A stretch of 15,024 nucleotides of DNA from Desulfovibrionaceae bacterium (GCA_017613475.1 JAGADT010000007.1:1-15024); one strand, 5' to 3'; counted from the first letter of the stretch, positions 1-7,507 are shown. Notes: generated by a model from the sequence alone, not told the origin. Made by a program: numbers and translations.

Positions 1-165
1 AAAATGGCTGCCTGCGACAGGGTGGTAGATAACAGCGGCACGCTGGAAGACCTGCAGCGGGCCACCGCCCTCCTGGTTCAGGACCTCCACAGGCAGATAA
101 CGGAAACGGAAGAGCGCTGGCTTTCTGATCTCAAAACACAAATTGAAAAACATCCCTGGGAATAA
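1..165 (+). CDS. coaE: Dephospho-CoA kinase, C-terminal end (partial)
   Basis: The frame is open from base 1 and ends with TAA at 163-165, giving the last 54 residues of a protein cut by the window edge. The segment DRVVDNSGTLEDLQ matches the conserved C-terminal strand-helix of dephospho-CoA kinase (usually [A/C]D.V[I/V]DNSG[S/T].E.L), the enzyme that phosphorylates dephospho-CoA at the 3' hydroxyl in the last step of CoA synthesis. The P-loop part lies outside the window, so catalytic residues cannot be checked. After the motif comes a charged helical tail ending KHPWE, somewhat longer than in short CoaE proteins. The gene runs in the same direction as parA, about 200 bases upstream. The call rests on one motif; another P-loop kinase ending in the same way cannot be excluded. 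Confidence 0.65.
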   Translation, partial: KMAACDRVVDNSGTLEDLQRATALLVQDLHRQITETEERWLSDLKTQIEKHPWE

Positions 166-232
166 GACAAGCAGGAATAAAAACGATTCCCCGGTCATTT
201 CCTCCATTTGGGAGCAAAAGCGTGAACGCCTG

Positions 233-248
233 TGTTCCACGTGAAACA
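233..248. promoter_or_regulatory. parS site 1 (ParB-binding)
   Basis: TGTTCCACGTGAAACA fits the bacterial parS consensus TGTTNCACGTGAAACA at every fixed position. Its only asymmetry is the C at the variable fifth base. It lies 117 bases upstream of parA and 87 bases from a second, perfect copy. Such sites nucleate CTP-loaded ParB clamps. Confidence 0.93.
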
Positions 249-266
249 GGGCACGCCTAATCCAGC

Positions 267-286
267 CTGGCGGCACTCACCGCCAG
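267..286 (+). terminator. GC-rich hairpin between coaE and parA
   Basis: CTGGCGG (267-273) and CCGCCAG (280-286) form a perfect 7-bp stem with a 6-base loop between the two parS sites. The T tract after it is poor (GAGTTTCAC), so it would be only a weak terminator for the upstream kinase gene. It could instead be a structural element of the parS region. Confidence 0.3.
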
Positions 287-334
287 AGTTTCACTTGTGC
301 CTTCTCCTATTTTCCGCTATGCAAGGCAGCTGAA

Positions 335-350
335 TGTTTCACGTGAAACA
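335..350. promoter_or_regulatory. parS site 2 (ParB-binding, perfect palindrome)
   Basis: TGTTTCACGTGAAACA is the perfectly palindromic canonical parS. It ends 14 bases before the parA start codon, next to the AAGGGG ribosome-binding site (350-355), so ParB bound here would cover the parA translation-initiation region or promoter and could autoregulate the operon. Confidence 0.96.
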
Positions 351-364
351 AGGGGATTGTCTGC

Positions 365-1144
365 ATGGCACGCATCATTGCTGTTTCCAACCAAAAGGGA
401 GGCGTCGGCAAAACAACGACCTCCATAAACCTGGCGGCATCCCTGGCGATTATGGAAAAAAAGGTCCTGCTGGTTGACTGCGACGCGCAGGGCAACGCCA
501 CAAGCGGGCTGGGCGTGGACCAAAACACCCTGAAAACCAGCCTGTACAACGTGTTCTTTGCGCCGGAAAACACGCCCAAGGCCATCATCAAGCCCTTTTC
601 CTCCTTCCTCTCCCTCCTTCCCGCCACAACGGACCTTGTGGGTGCGGAGGTTGAGCTTGTGGATAAGATGGCCAGGGAATTCTACCTCGCCGAAGTCCTC
701 AAGACGGTGGAAGACCGCTACGAATACATTATCCTGGACTGCCCGCCTTCCCTGGGATTGATGACGCTCAACGCCCTCTGCGCCGCCACGGAAGTGCTCA
801 TCCCCCTCCAGTGCGAATTCTTCGCCCTGGAAGGTCTGGTCAAGCTCAGGCAGACGCTGGAGCTGGTGCGCAAGCGGCTGAACCCGGGCCTTGAAATCCT
901 CGGCATCGTGCTCACCATGTACGACAGCCGCAACAGGCTCTCCAGGGAAGTCAAAAGCGAAGTGGAGCGCTGCTTCGGCCCCCTCGTCTTTTCAACGGCC
1001 ATCCCGCGCAACGTGCGCCTGTCTGAAGCGCCAAGCCACGGCAAATCCATCCTGCACTACGATATCAAATCCAAAGGGGCGGAAGCCTACCTCGCGCTTA
1101 CGGAAGAAATCATCCGCCGGCGCAAAGCCCGTCCCTCTGCCTGA
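365..1144 (+). CDS. parA: Chromosome-partitioning ATPase ParA (Soj family)
   Basis: A 259-residue cytoplasmic MinD/ParA-type ATPase that binds DNA non-specifically as an ATP dimer and is released by ParB, driving origin segregation. The deviant Walker A motif KGGVGKTT is at residues 11-18, with both the signature lysine and the catalytic lysine present. The A' motif LLVDCDAQGN is at about 35-44 and the Walker B motif YIILDCPPS at about 121-129. There is no N-terminal helix-turn-helix extension, so it is the short chromosomal (Soj/ParA) type rather than a plasmid P1-type ParA. AAGGGG sits nine bases before the ATG. parB follows after 44 bases in the same direction and two parS sites precede it, so the whole parABS system is here. 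Confidence 0.97.
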   Translation: MARIIAVSNQKGGVGKTTTSINLAASLAIMEKKVLLVDCDAQGNATSGLGVDQNTLKTSLYNVFFAPENTPKAIIKPFSSFLSLLPATTDLVGAEVELVDKMAREFYLAEVLKTVEDRYEYIILDCPPSLGLMTLNALCAATEVLIPLQCEFFALEGLVKLRQTLELVRKRLNPGLEILGIVLTMYDSRNRLSREVKSEVERCFGPLVFSTAIPRNVRLSEAPSHGKSILHYDIKSKGAEAYLALTEEIIRRRKARPSA

Positions 1145-1188
1145 TTGGCCAAAGGCAGCTCCCCGTTACCCCAAAAGGATACAACGCC

Positions 1189-2097
1189 ATGAGCACACAG
1201 CACGGACTTGGCCGCGGACTCGACACCCTGTTTAAGAGCAGCGCCCCCCTCCTGGATGAAAAGCAGAAGGAATCCGCGGAGGGCATCAGCACGCTCCCCG
1301 TCCTAAAGCTCGTTCCCTGCCAGGGGCAGCCCCGGCGCTCTTTTGATGAATCCGCCCTGGATGAGCTGGCCAGCTCCATCCGCGAGCAGGGCATCCTCCA
1401 GCCGCTCCTGGTGCGCCCCGCTCCGGGCGACCCGGGCGCCTACGAAATCGTTGCCGGGGAACGGCGCTGGCGGGCGGCCAAAAAAGCCGGGCTCTCCCAG
1501 GTGCCGGTCATCATCCGGGAACTGGATGATAACGAAGCCCTGACCATCGCGCTGGTGGAAAACCTGCAGCGCGAAGACTTAAATCCCGTGGAAGAAGCGC
1601 ACGCCATTGCCGCGCTCCAAAAGCGCCTCAAAATCAGCCAGGACGCGCTGGCCGCAAAGCTTGGCAAAAGCCGCCCGGCCGTAGCCAACGCCCTGCGCCT
1701 GCTGCAGCTCCCGGAAAACATCCTGGAATCCCTGGAACTGGGGGAAATCAGCGCAGGGCACGCGCGCGCCCTGCTCGCCCTCAGCGACGCCCCGCGGGAA
1801 CAGGACCTGCTCTTTGCCGCTGTGCTGGAAAAGGAGCTTTCCGTGCGCAGCACTGAAAACGCCGTGGCCGTGTTCAAAAAGGAAGGCGCCCTGCCCGCCT
1901 CCATCGACCGCCCGGAAAAAGCGCCCAGGCCGCCGAAATCCGATTATGTGAAGGAACTGCAGAAGACCCTCCGCTCCAGCCTCAACACCAGGGTCACGGT
2001 CTCTGGCACGGAAAGCGCGGGCCGCATCATCATCCCCTACGATTCCAGCGACGCCCTGAACGAACTCCTGGAACGCCTAGGCGAAGAAAAGTTCTGA
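1189..2097 (+). CDS. parB: Chromosome-partitioning protein ParB (Spo0J family)
   Basis: A 302-residue CTP-dependent DNA clamp that loads at parS. The N-terminal GLGRGLDTLF (residues 6-15) is the ParA-stimulating segment. The ParB/Srx domain follows at about 35-130 with the nucleotide-binding motif GERRWR (90-95) and ENLQR (124-128). The parS-reading helix-turn-helix is at about 145-175 (SQDALAAKLGKSRPAVANAL). The C-terminal dimerisation segment ends LNELLERLGEEKF. AGGA lies nine bases before the ATG. Length and domain order are normal for the family. It is probably co-transcribed with parA. Confidence 0.97.
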   Translation: MSTQHGLGRGLDTLFKSSAPLLDEKQKESAEGISTLPVLKLVPCQGQPRRSFDESALDELASSIREQGILQPLLVRPAPGDPGAYEIVAGERRWRAAKKAGLSQVPVIIRELDDNEALTIALVENLQREDLNPVEEAHAIAALQKRLKISQDALAAKLGKSRPAVANALRLLQLPENILESLELGEISAGHARALLALSDAPREQDLLFAAVLEKELSVRSTENAVAVFKKEGALPASIDRPEKAPRPPKSDYVKELQKTLRSSLNTRVTVSGTESAGRIIIPYDSSDALNELLERLGEEKF

Positions 2098-2114
2098 CGC
2101 CGTAACTCTTCCTA

Positions 2115-2154
2115 AAAAACAAGGGGAAGCCTGCTTTTTCAAGAGGCTCCCCTT
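2115..2154 (-). terminator. Rho-independent terminator at the parB / RraA-like convergence
   Basis: AAGGGGAAGCC (2121-2131) pairs with GGCTCCCCTT (2145-2154) as a 10-bp stem with one bulged A and a 13-base loop. On the minus strand it is followed by GTTTTTTAG, a good U tract, so it mainly ends the minus-strand RraA-like transcript. On the plus strand only TTT follows the stem, so it may work weakly for parB as well. Confidence 0.8.
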
Positions 2155-2176
2155 TATGCATCCCTGTTTCAGAGAA

Positions 2177-2791
2177 CTAGCTGAACAGCTTGGCGCAGTA
2201 GCGCCTGGCAGATTCTTCATCCTGCAGGTATTCGGCTGCCCGCACGTTATCCCTGGCCAGTTTCTGTTCTGAAGCGGCCAGCACCTCCTGCTCCCGTTCC
2301 TGCGGCACGGATACCACGCCGTCCGCATCGCCCACAATAATGTCTCCGGGGCGGATCATGACGCCGCCGCACGAAATGGGCACATTCACGCTGCCAGCGC
2401 CGACCTTGGCACTGGCTGACGGCGTGCTGCCCTTGCAGAACACGGGAAAGTCCAGCGACCTGATGCCTATGACGTCCCGGATGCAGCCATCCACGACAAT
2501 GCCGGCAAGGCCCATCTTCTGCGCAAGGCCGACAACAAATTCCCCGGCAATCGCCCTGCCCCCGTAGCCCTTGGCATCAACGACCAGAACCCAGCCCGGC
2601 TGCGCCTGGGAAATGGCCTTGAGCACGGCGGCATTATCCCCGGCAGGCATATCGACCGTCATGGCCCTGCCGCAAAGGGTGTACCCGTCTTTCAAGGGCT
2701 TAATGCGCCAGTCCAGTGCGTTGAAGCCACGGAGCCCATCAGCCACGCAGGTCGCCGGCAGCTGAGAAAAACGCCGTACCATTTCGTCCAT
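2177..2791 (-). CDS. RraA-like family protein (HMG/CHA aldolase or oxaloacetate decarboxylase type)
   Basis: A 204-residue protein of the RraA/MenG-like fold. The family includes the RNase E inhibitor RraA and divalent-metal 4-hydroxy-4-methyl-2-oxoglutarate aldolases/oxaloacetate decarboxylases. The signature DGCIRD (about residues 101-106) supplies the substrate-binding Arg and metal-ligand Asp. GRAIAGE (about 78-84) and GDIIVGDADGVVSVP near 149-163 are the other conserved blocks. The C-terminal helix (REQEVLAASEQKLARDN) is the type seen in the aldolase branch, so an aldolase/decarboxylase is more likely than an RNase E regulator. A GTG lies one codon upstream, but the AGGAGG box six bases before the ATG at 2791 decides the start. 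It lies 45 bases after the M24 peptidase gene, same strand. The substrate cannot be told from sequence. Confidence 0.88.
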   Translation of the reverse strand: MDEMVRRFSQLPATCVADGLRGFNALDWRIKPLKDGYTLCGRAMTVDMPAGDNAAVLKAISQAQPGWVLVVDAKGYGGRAIAGEFVVGLAQKMGLAGIVVDGCIRDVIGIRSLDFPVFCKGSTPSASAKVGAGSVNVPISCGGVMIRPGDIIVGDADGVVSVPQEREQEVLAASEQKLARDNVRAAEYLQDEESARRYCAKLFS

Positions 2792-2814
2792 CACGTACCT
2801 CCTCTTTGTTCAGA

Positions 2815-2840
2815 AAACAATCGCCTTGCCACAGCAAGGC
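2815..2840 (-). terminator. Weak hairpin terminator after the M24 peptidase gene
   Basis: GCCTTG (2823-2828) and CAAGGC (2835-2840) form a 6-bp stem that overlaps the last base of the peptidase stop codon. Read on the minus strand it is followed by GATTGTTTTC. With a weak stem and interrupted T tract it probably only attenuates transcription into the RraA-like gene. Confidence 0.4.
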
Positions 2841-3919
2841 TAAAGAATCTCCGCGCCGTCCTCGGTTACAAGCACCATGTGCTCCCAGCGGACCCCGCCC
2901 CATTCAGGGTAGTACAGCCCCGGCTCCACCGTTACAATCATGCCGGCTTCCAGCGGGCTTGTGTTGCGGCCGTTCAGGGAAGGCCCCTCATGCGTTTCCA
3001 GGCCGACGCCGTGGCCAAGCCCATGGGTAAAAGCCTTTTCCACGCCATGCGCGGCAAAATACTCCCAGGCGGCCGCGTACACGTCGCAGGCGCGGACGCC
3101 CGGGCGGATCAGGGCGATCGCGCGTTTCTGCGCTTCCTGCGTCAGCTCCAGGGCGCGCCTGAAGTGATCCGCCGGCTTTTCGCCAATCCAGAACGTGCGG
3201 GTCTGGTCAGAGCAGTAGCCATCCACCCGGCAGCCCACGTCAGCCAGGAGCGGCCCCCCGGGAAGCACGCGTACTACCGGCGAGGGGATGGCGTGGGGCA
3301 GCGCCGCGTTTGGCCCATAGGCAACAATGCTGGCAAAGGCCAGCTCACTCGCCCCGTGCTCGCGGAAATAGCGCTCCACCGCCCAGGCCAGCTCCGTTTC
3401 CGAAGGCTCGCCGCCCCATTGCGAGGGGAGCCATTCCAGCATCTGCTGGTTGAGCGCGCAGGAGCGGCGCATCCGGCTGATTTCGTCCTCGTCTTTGCGC
3501 AGGCGGAAGCGGTCCGCCAGACCATCCGCCCGGCGCAGTTCACAGCCCTTCAGGGCGCCCGAAAGGCCTTCCCACGCAGCCAGGCTCAGGGTCTTGGCTT
3601 CAAAGCCAACAGGCTTGGAAAACCTGCCGTTGAAAAATTCGCCCATGGACGTAAACGGCGCAGCGCTGTAAATGAAAATGCGCCCAGGGTCCCACAGGCG
3701 CCGCGCCGCGTCCAGGTAGCGGGCGTCGGTGCAGAGCCAGTCATCGCCATTGGCAGCAATGAGCAGGTGCCCGGCGCTTTCGTTGGGCTGCGGGTCGTGC
3801 AGTTCAAATCCGGAATAATAATAGCGGGTGGCCGGGGAGCTGATAAGCAGCGCCCCGAAGCCCGCCTCGCAGAGGGCTTCTTTCAGCGCCCCGCGGCGTT
3901 TCGCAAAGATGCTGTCCAT
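2840..3919 (-). CDS. M24 family metallopeptidase (Xaa-Pro aminopeptidase-like)
   Basis: A 359-residue two-domain pita-bread aminopeptidase that likely removes N-terminal residues preceding proline from peptides in the cytoplasm. The N-terminal creatinase-like domain spans about residues 1-130 (SSPATRYYYSGFE, then CTDARYLDAA). The catalytic domain carries the full dinuclear metal set: D227 and D238 in LADVGCRVDGYCSDQTRTF, H303 in THGLGHGVGLETHEGP, E332 in TVEPGLYYP and E346 in VRWEHMVLV. The auxiliary histidine of LPHAIPS (209) is also there. Length is normal for this group. Two ATGs are adjacent; the second (3919) is better placed, seven bases after AAGG. It follows a terminator and precedes the RraA-like gene. 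Prolidase (PepQ) specificity is possible; the distinction from Xaa-Pro aminopeptidase is not visible. Confidence 0.9.
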   Translation of the reverse strand: MDSIFAKRRGALKEALCEAGFGALLISSPATRYYYSGFELHDPQPNESAGHLLIAANGDDWLCTDARYLDAARRLWDPGRIFIYSAAPFTSMGEFFNGRFSKPVGFEAKTLSLAAWEGLSGALKGCELRRADGLADRFRLRKDEDEISRMRRSCALNQQMLEWLPSQWGGEPSETELAWAVERYFREHGASELAFASIVAYGPNAALPHAIPSPVVRVLPGGPLLADVGCRVDGYCSDQTRTFWIGEKPADHFRRALELTQEAQKRAIALIRPGVRACDVYAAAWEYFAAHGVEKAFTHGLGHGVGLETHEGPSLNGRNTSPLEAGMIVTVEPGLYYPEWGGVRWEHMVLVTEDGAEIL

Positions 3920-3932
3920 CATTCATCCTTAC

Positions 3933-3968
3933 ACAAAAGCCCCTGCCCAAGTCAGCTCAGGCAGGGGC
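3933..3968 (-). terminator. Rho-independent terminator after the DUF711 gene
   Basis: GCCCCTGCC (3939-3947) and GGCAGGGGC (3960-3968) form a perfect 9-bp GC-rich stem with a 12-base loop. On the minus strand TTTTGTG follows directly. It lies between the DUF711 gene and the M24 peptidase gene and probably separates the two into different transcripts or reduces read-through. Confidence 0.75.
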
Positions 3969-3975
3969 GGCAGAA

Positions 3976-5346
3976 TCAGTTCTTGAGGCTGTGGATGGGC
4001 GCGGGAATGCGCCCGCCATGGGCGATGAAGGCCGAGGAATCCCCCCCTGGCACGGGGATGATGTACGCCTCCCCAAGCAGCCCGCCGAAGCTGGCTTTTT
4101 CGCCCACGCCCTTGCCGGGAACCGGGATCACGCGCACCGCCGTTGTCTTGGAATTGATCATGCCAATGGCCATTTCATCCGCAATGATGCCGGAAATGGC
4201 TGCTGCCGGAGTATCGCCGGGGATGGCGATCATATCCAGGCCCACGGAGCAGACGCTGGTCAACGCCTCCAGCTTTTCCAGTCCCAGGGCGCCGCTGCGC
4301 GTGGCGGCCTCAATGCTGGAATCTTCTGAAACGGGGATGAACGCGCCGGAAAGCCCGCCCACGTGGGAGGAGGCAAAGGAGCCGCCCTTTTTCACCGCGT
4401 CGTTGAGCATGGCCAGCACCGCCGTGGAGCCTGGCGCGCCAATGGAGGAAAGCCCGAGGCTCTGGAAAATTTCGCCCACGGAGTCGCCCACGGCCGGCGT
4501 GGGGGCAAGGGAAAGGTCGGCAACGCCAAAGGGCACCTTGAGGCGCCTGGCCACTTCCCGCCCGATGATCTCGCCCACACGGGTCACCTTGTAGGCGGTG
4601 TTCTTGATCACTTCCGCCGCTTCCCCCAAGGTCAGCTTCGGATTGCGCTCCATCGCGCGGTCAATGGCCTTTTTCACCACGCCTGGGCCGGATACGCCCA
4701 CGTTGATCACCACATCAGGCTCGCCAATGCCAAGGTAGGCACCGGCCATAAAGGGCACGTCTGAAGGGATGTTGGTAAAAACCACGAGCTTGGCGCAGCC
4801 TATGCCGTCGCGGTCAGCCGTGGCTGCGGCCACGTCCAGGATGGTGTGCCCCATCAGGTCCACGGCATCCATGTTGATGCCGCAGCGCGAAGAGCCAACG
4901 TTGATGGAGGAGCAGATGCGGTCGGTCACGGCCAGGGCTTCGGGCAGCGAATCGATCAGCGCCCGCTCGCCGGGGGTGATGCCCTTTTCCACCAGGCAGC
5001 CGAAGCCGCCCAAAAAGTCCACGCCGGCCAGCTTGGCCGATTCATCCAGCACGCGGCAGGCCTTGACCATCTGGTCGCGGCTGAACGACGCGCCGACAAC
5101 CCCAATGGGGCTTACGCTGATGCGCTTGTTGACCACGGGGATGCCGTAGCACGCCCCCACCTCATTGCACACGGAAACCAGCGCGGAGGCGTACTTATTG
5201 ATTTTGGCGCGCACCTTGTACGCGAACATGTCAAAATCATGGCTGGCGCAGTCAAACAAATTGATGCCCAGGGTCACGGTGCGCACATCCAGATGCTCGT
5301 TGCGGAGCATGTTCAGCGTGCTCAAAACCTCATGTTCAGTAAGCAT
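3976..5346 (-). CDS. DUF711 / UPF0210 (PFL-like) family protein
   Basis: A 456-residue conserved protein. Recognisable DUF711 blocks are the N-terminal NEHLDVRTVTLGINL, the segment RISVSPIGVV near residue 95, SSINVGSSRCGINMDAV around 168-184, and the glycine-rich C-terminal GGDSSAFIAHGGRIPAP. The family has solved structures related to the pyruvate-formate-lyase fold but no established reaction. I see no glycyl-radical motif. The ACT-domain gene ends 21 bases upstream, a pairing also seen in streptococci and other bacteria (UPF0237 with UPF0210), which suggests that the ACT protein senses an amino acid and controls or partners this protein. AAGGA six bases before the ATG supports the start. 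Family assignment is firm; biochemical function is unknown. Confidence 0.92.
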   Translation of the reverse strand: MLTEHEVLSTLNMLRNEHLDVRTVTLGINLFDCASHDFDMFAYKVRAKINKYASALVSVCNEVGACYGIPVVNKRISVSPIGVVGASFSRDQMVKACRVLDESAKLAGVDFLGGFGCLVEKGITPGERALIDSLPEALAVTDRICSSINVGSSRCGINMDAVDLMGHTILDVAAATADRDGIGCAKLVVFTNIPSDVPFMAGAYLGIGEPDVVINVGVSGPGVVKKAIDRAMERNPKLTLGEAAEVIKNTAYKVTRVGEIIGREVARRLKVPFGVADLSLAPTPAVGDSVGEIFQSLGLSSIGAPGSTAVLAMLNDAVKKGGSFASSHVGGLSGAFIPVSEDSSIEAATRSGALGLEKLEALTSVCSVGLDMIAIPGDTPAAAISGIIADEMAIGMINSKTTAVRVIPVPGKGVGEKASFGGLLGEAYIIPVPGGDSSAFIAHGGRIPAPIHSLKN

Positions 5347-5367
5347 GGAAAATCCTTGGTTCTAAAG

Positions 5368-5934
5368 TCAGATCGTTGAGATCCTGTGCAGCGCCTCAAA
5401 AATATCCCGGTGCTGGATGCTGACCTCAAGCCCCAGCTCCTCCCCCTTGCCCAGCAGGGTCAGGCGGAAGGCGTTGCGGTCTACGCTCACCGGAAGGGCG
5501 ATTTCAAAAACCAGCAGGCAGGCGTCCTCCTCGGGTGTGGGGAGCATGGCCTTCAGGCTTTCAATGTTCACCGCATGGTCAAACAAAATCTTTGAAATGG
5601 AGGCGATGACGTTCGGGCGGTCGCGGCCCGTCACCGTAATCACAAAAGGCTCGCTCTCCTCCGGCTCCTTATCCGAGACATTCTGCTCAAAGGCATGGAT
5701 ATGCACGGTCAGGTGCATGTTCCTGCGGGCAATGGCCGCCTCTGTCTGTTCCTTGATGCGCGCCTGCTCAACCCCGTCAGGAAGCGTGGCGACAAAAATG
5801 GAGGCGAACTGGCCCTGAAGGATGGTCTGCGTCATGGCCTCAATGTTCACATTGGCCTGGGCCAGGGTTTCCGCCACGGTATAGACAACGCCCGGGCAGT
5901 CCAGGCCAATGACGCTGATAACGACTGTTTCCAT
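5368..5934 (-). CDS. Double ACT-domain regulatory protein
   Basis: A 188-residue protein made of two ACT domains: residues about 3-80 (GLDCPGVVYTVAETLAQANVNIEAM) and about 96-170 (GRDRPNVIASISKILFDHAVNIESL), joined by an acidic linker (SDKEPEESEPF). Each carries the glycine-turn plus helix pattern that binds small ligands, usually amino acids. It resembles GcvR-type two-ACT proteins; the UPF0237 partner of UPF0210 proteins has only one ACT domain of about 90 residues, so this is about twice that length. An in-frame ATG lies four codons upstream (5946), but GAGG six bases before 5934 favours the later start. It is the first gene of a minus-strand operon with the DUF711 gene. No catalytic domain is present, so regulation by ligand binding is inferred. 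Confidence 0.88.
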   Translation of the reverse strand: METVVISVIGLDCPGVVYTVAETLAQANVNIEAMTQTILQGQFASIFVATLPDGVEQARIKEQTEAAIARRNMHLTVHIHAFEQNVSDKEPEESEPFVITVTGRDRPNVIASISKILFDHAVNIESLKAMLPTPEEDACLLVFEIALPVSVDRNAFRLTLLGKGEELGLEVSIQHRDIFEALHRISTI

Positions 5935-5950
5935 ATGGGACCTCATGGGG

Positions 5951-6085
5951 CATTGGGGGCATAGCCCCTTTTATTCATTCGCTTTTGGCAAAAGCTGCTG
6001 CTAAGGAGCAAATAGTAAAAGGGGCCGTGCCCCCTTGGCAAGAGGAAAAAAGGCGGGTACACAGGGAAAAGGGGCCTTCCCCCGC
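5951..6085. repeat. Cluster of REP-like GC palindromes in the divergent intergenic region
   Basis: Three related elements lie between the divergent ACT and response-regulator genes. The first is GGGGC-ATA-GCCCC followed by TTTTA (5956-5972). The second, near 6014-6033, is AAAAGGGGC-CGT-GCCCCC. The third, near 6066-6084, is an imperfect AAAAGGGGCCTTCCCCC. The first, read on the minus strand, also begins AAAAGGGGC. A separate short hairpin GCTTTT-GGC-AAAAGC sits at 5981-5995. The shared AAAAGGGGC...GCCCC core with alternating orientation resembles repetitive extragenic palindromes. The promoters of both flanking genes must lie in this stretch, but I cannot pick out convincing -35/-10 boxes. Confidence 0.5.
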
Positions 6086-6118
6086 AGGAGCCTTTCCAAA
6101 AAGCAAGCGAGGCGGCAC

Positions 6119-7492
6119 ATGGCAGCAAAAATTCTTGTTATTGATGATGAAGAGGCAATCCGCCTTTCCCTCCGCGGCATCCTGGAGGATGAGGGCTACG
6201 AAGTGCTGGAGGCAGGGTCGGCTGAAGAGGGCCTGGCCGTTGTGGACAGCGCCGCGCCGGACCTGGTCTTCCTGGATATCTGGCTCCCCGGCATGGATGG
6301 CCTGGCCGCGCTGGCTTCGCTCCAGGCTGCCCACCCCAAGCTGCCCGTCATCATCATTTCCGGGCACGGCACCATAGAAACCGCCGTTGCCGCCATCCGC
6401 CAGGGCGCGTACGACTTTATTGAAAAGCCTCTTTCCCTGGATAAAATCGTCATCATTGCGGCGCGCGCCCTGGAAGCCGGCGCCCTCCGCCGGGAAAACG
6501 CCCTGCTCAAGACCTTTCAGCCGGATGAAGACCAGCTGGTGGGCCAATCCCCGGCCATGACCGAATTTAAGGAAATGCTGCGCCGCGTTGCGCCAACAGA
6601 TGCCTGGGTGCTCCTGACCGGCGAAAACGGAACGGGCAAGGAGCTTGCCGCCCGCGCCCTGCACGCGGGCAGCCGCCGGGCCTCCGCCCCTATGGTTGCC
6701 GTAAACTGCGCCGCCATCCCCGAAGACCTCATTGAAAGCGAGCTTTTCGGGCACGAAAAAGGCGCCTTCACCAGCGCCGAGGGCACGCGCATCGGCCGCT
6801 TTGAGCTGGCGCACAAGGGCACCCTCTTCCTGGATGAAATCGGCGACATGAGCCTGCGCACCCAGGCAAAAATCCTGCGCATCCTCCAGGAGCAGTGCTT
6901 TGAGCGGGTGGGCGGCACGCGCAGCATCAAGGTCAACGTGCGGGTCATTGCCGCCACCAACAAAAACCTGGAGGAAGCCATTGCCGAAGGCACCTTCCGC
7001 GAGGACCTCTATTACCGCCTGCGGGTGGTGCCCCTGCACCTGCCACCGCTGAGGGAACGCATAGGCGACGTGCGCCCGCTTTTGGAAACCTTCCTCCAGC
7101 GCCAGAGCGTGGCCCACGGCATCATCCCGCCCCGCTTCACCGAAGAGGCGCTGCAGATGCTGGAAGCCTACAGCTGGCCCGGCAATGTGCGCGAGCTCAG
7201 GAATTTCGCCGAGCGCATGGGCATCCTCTTTTCCGGCCGCGTCATCGAATCTTCCGCCCTGCCCCAGGAAATCACGGGCCGGCAGCAAACGCAGGCCGCC
7301 ACCCAGCCCCAGGTGGAAGATTCCCTGCTCCGCCAGGATTTCAAGACGGCGCGCGCCATGTTTGAAAGCCGCTACCTCACCGCTAGGCTCCATGAATGCG
7401 GCGGCAATATCACGCGCCTTGCCGAAAGCATCGGCCTTGAACGCAGCTACCTGCACCGCAAGCTGAAAGCCTGCGGCATCAAGACGGAATGA
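6119..7492 (+). CDS. Sigma-54-dependent response regulator (NtrX/NtrC-like)
   Basis: A 457-residue three-domain transcription activator. The receiver (about 3-118) has the acidic pair D9/D10, phospho-acceptor D53 in FLDIW, S81 and K103. The AAA+ domain (about 137-365) has Walker A GENGTGKE (168-175), Walker B GTLFLDEIGD (234-243), the arginine-rich FREDLYYRL segment (293-301) and the sigma-54 contact loop as GAFTSA (215-220) rather than GAFTGA. A Fis-type helix-turn-helix closes the protein (NITRLAESIGLERSYLHRKL). The frame is open upstream to 6035, but GAGG six bases before ATG 6119, exactly where receiver homology begins, sets the start. No histidine kinase gene is in the window. Its last ~145 bases recur 1.2 kb downstream. 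Targets are unknown. Confidence 0.93.
   Translation: MAAKILVIDDEEAIRLSLRGILEDEGYEVLEAGSAEEGLAVVDSAAPDLVFLDIWLPGMDGLAALASLQAAHPKLPVIIISGHGTIETAVAAIRQGAYDFIEKPLSLDKIVIIAARALEAGALRRENALLKTFQPDEDQLVGQSPAMTEFKEMLRRVAPTDAWVLLTGENGTGKELAARALHAGSRRASAPMVAVNCAAIPEDLIESELFGHEKGAFTSAEGTRIGRFELAHKGTLFLDEIGDMSLRTQAKILRILQEQCFERVGGTRSIKVNVRVIAATNKNLEEAIAEGTFREDLYYRLRVVPLHLPPLRERIGDVRPLLETFLQRQSVAHGIIPPRFTEEALQMLEAYSWPGNVRELRNFAERMGILFSGRVIESSALPQEITGRQQTQAATQPQVEDSLLRQDFKTARAMFESRYLTARLHECGGNITRLAESIGLERSYLHRKLKACGIKTE
7348..7492 (+). repeat. Direct repeat DR1: 3' end of the response-regulator gene
   Basis: This intact copy encodes the Fis-type DNA-binding end of the regulator and recurs at 8550-8694. By hand alignment the final 132 bases differ by eight substitutions and a single-base deletion in the downstream copy. 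The pair brackets the three-gene cassette at 7508-8568. Confidence 0.93.
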
Positions 7493-7507
7493 GGAGAGCA
7501 TACACCT

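Noticed and set aside
2879..4594. 571-codon plus-strand open frame
   Set aside because: Antisense to the M24 peptidase and DUF711 genes, which have complete family motifs; long shadow frames are expected in GC-rich DNA.
5975..7501. 508-codon minus-strand open frame
   Set aside because: Covers the response-regulator gene on the opposite strand; the regulator has three intact domains and a good ribosome-binding site.
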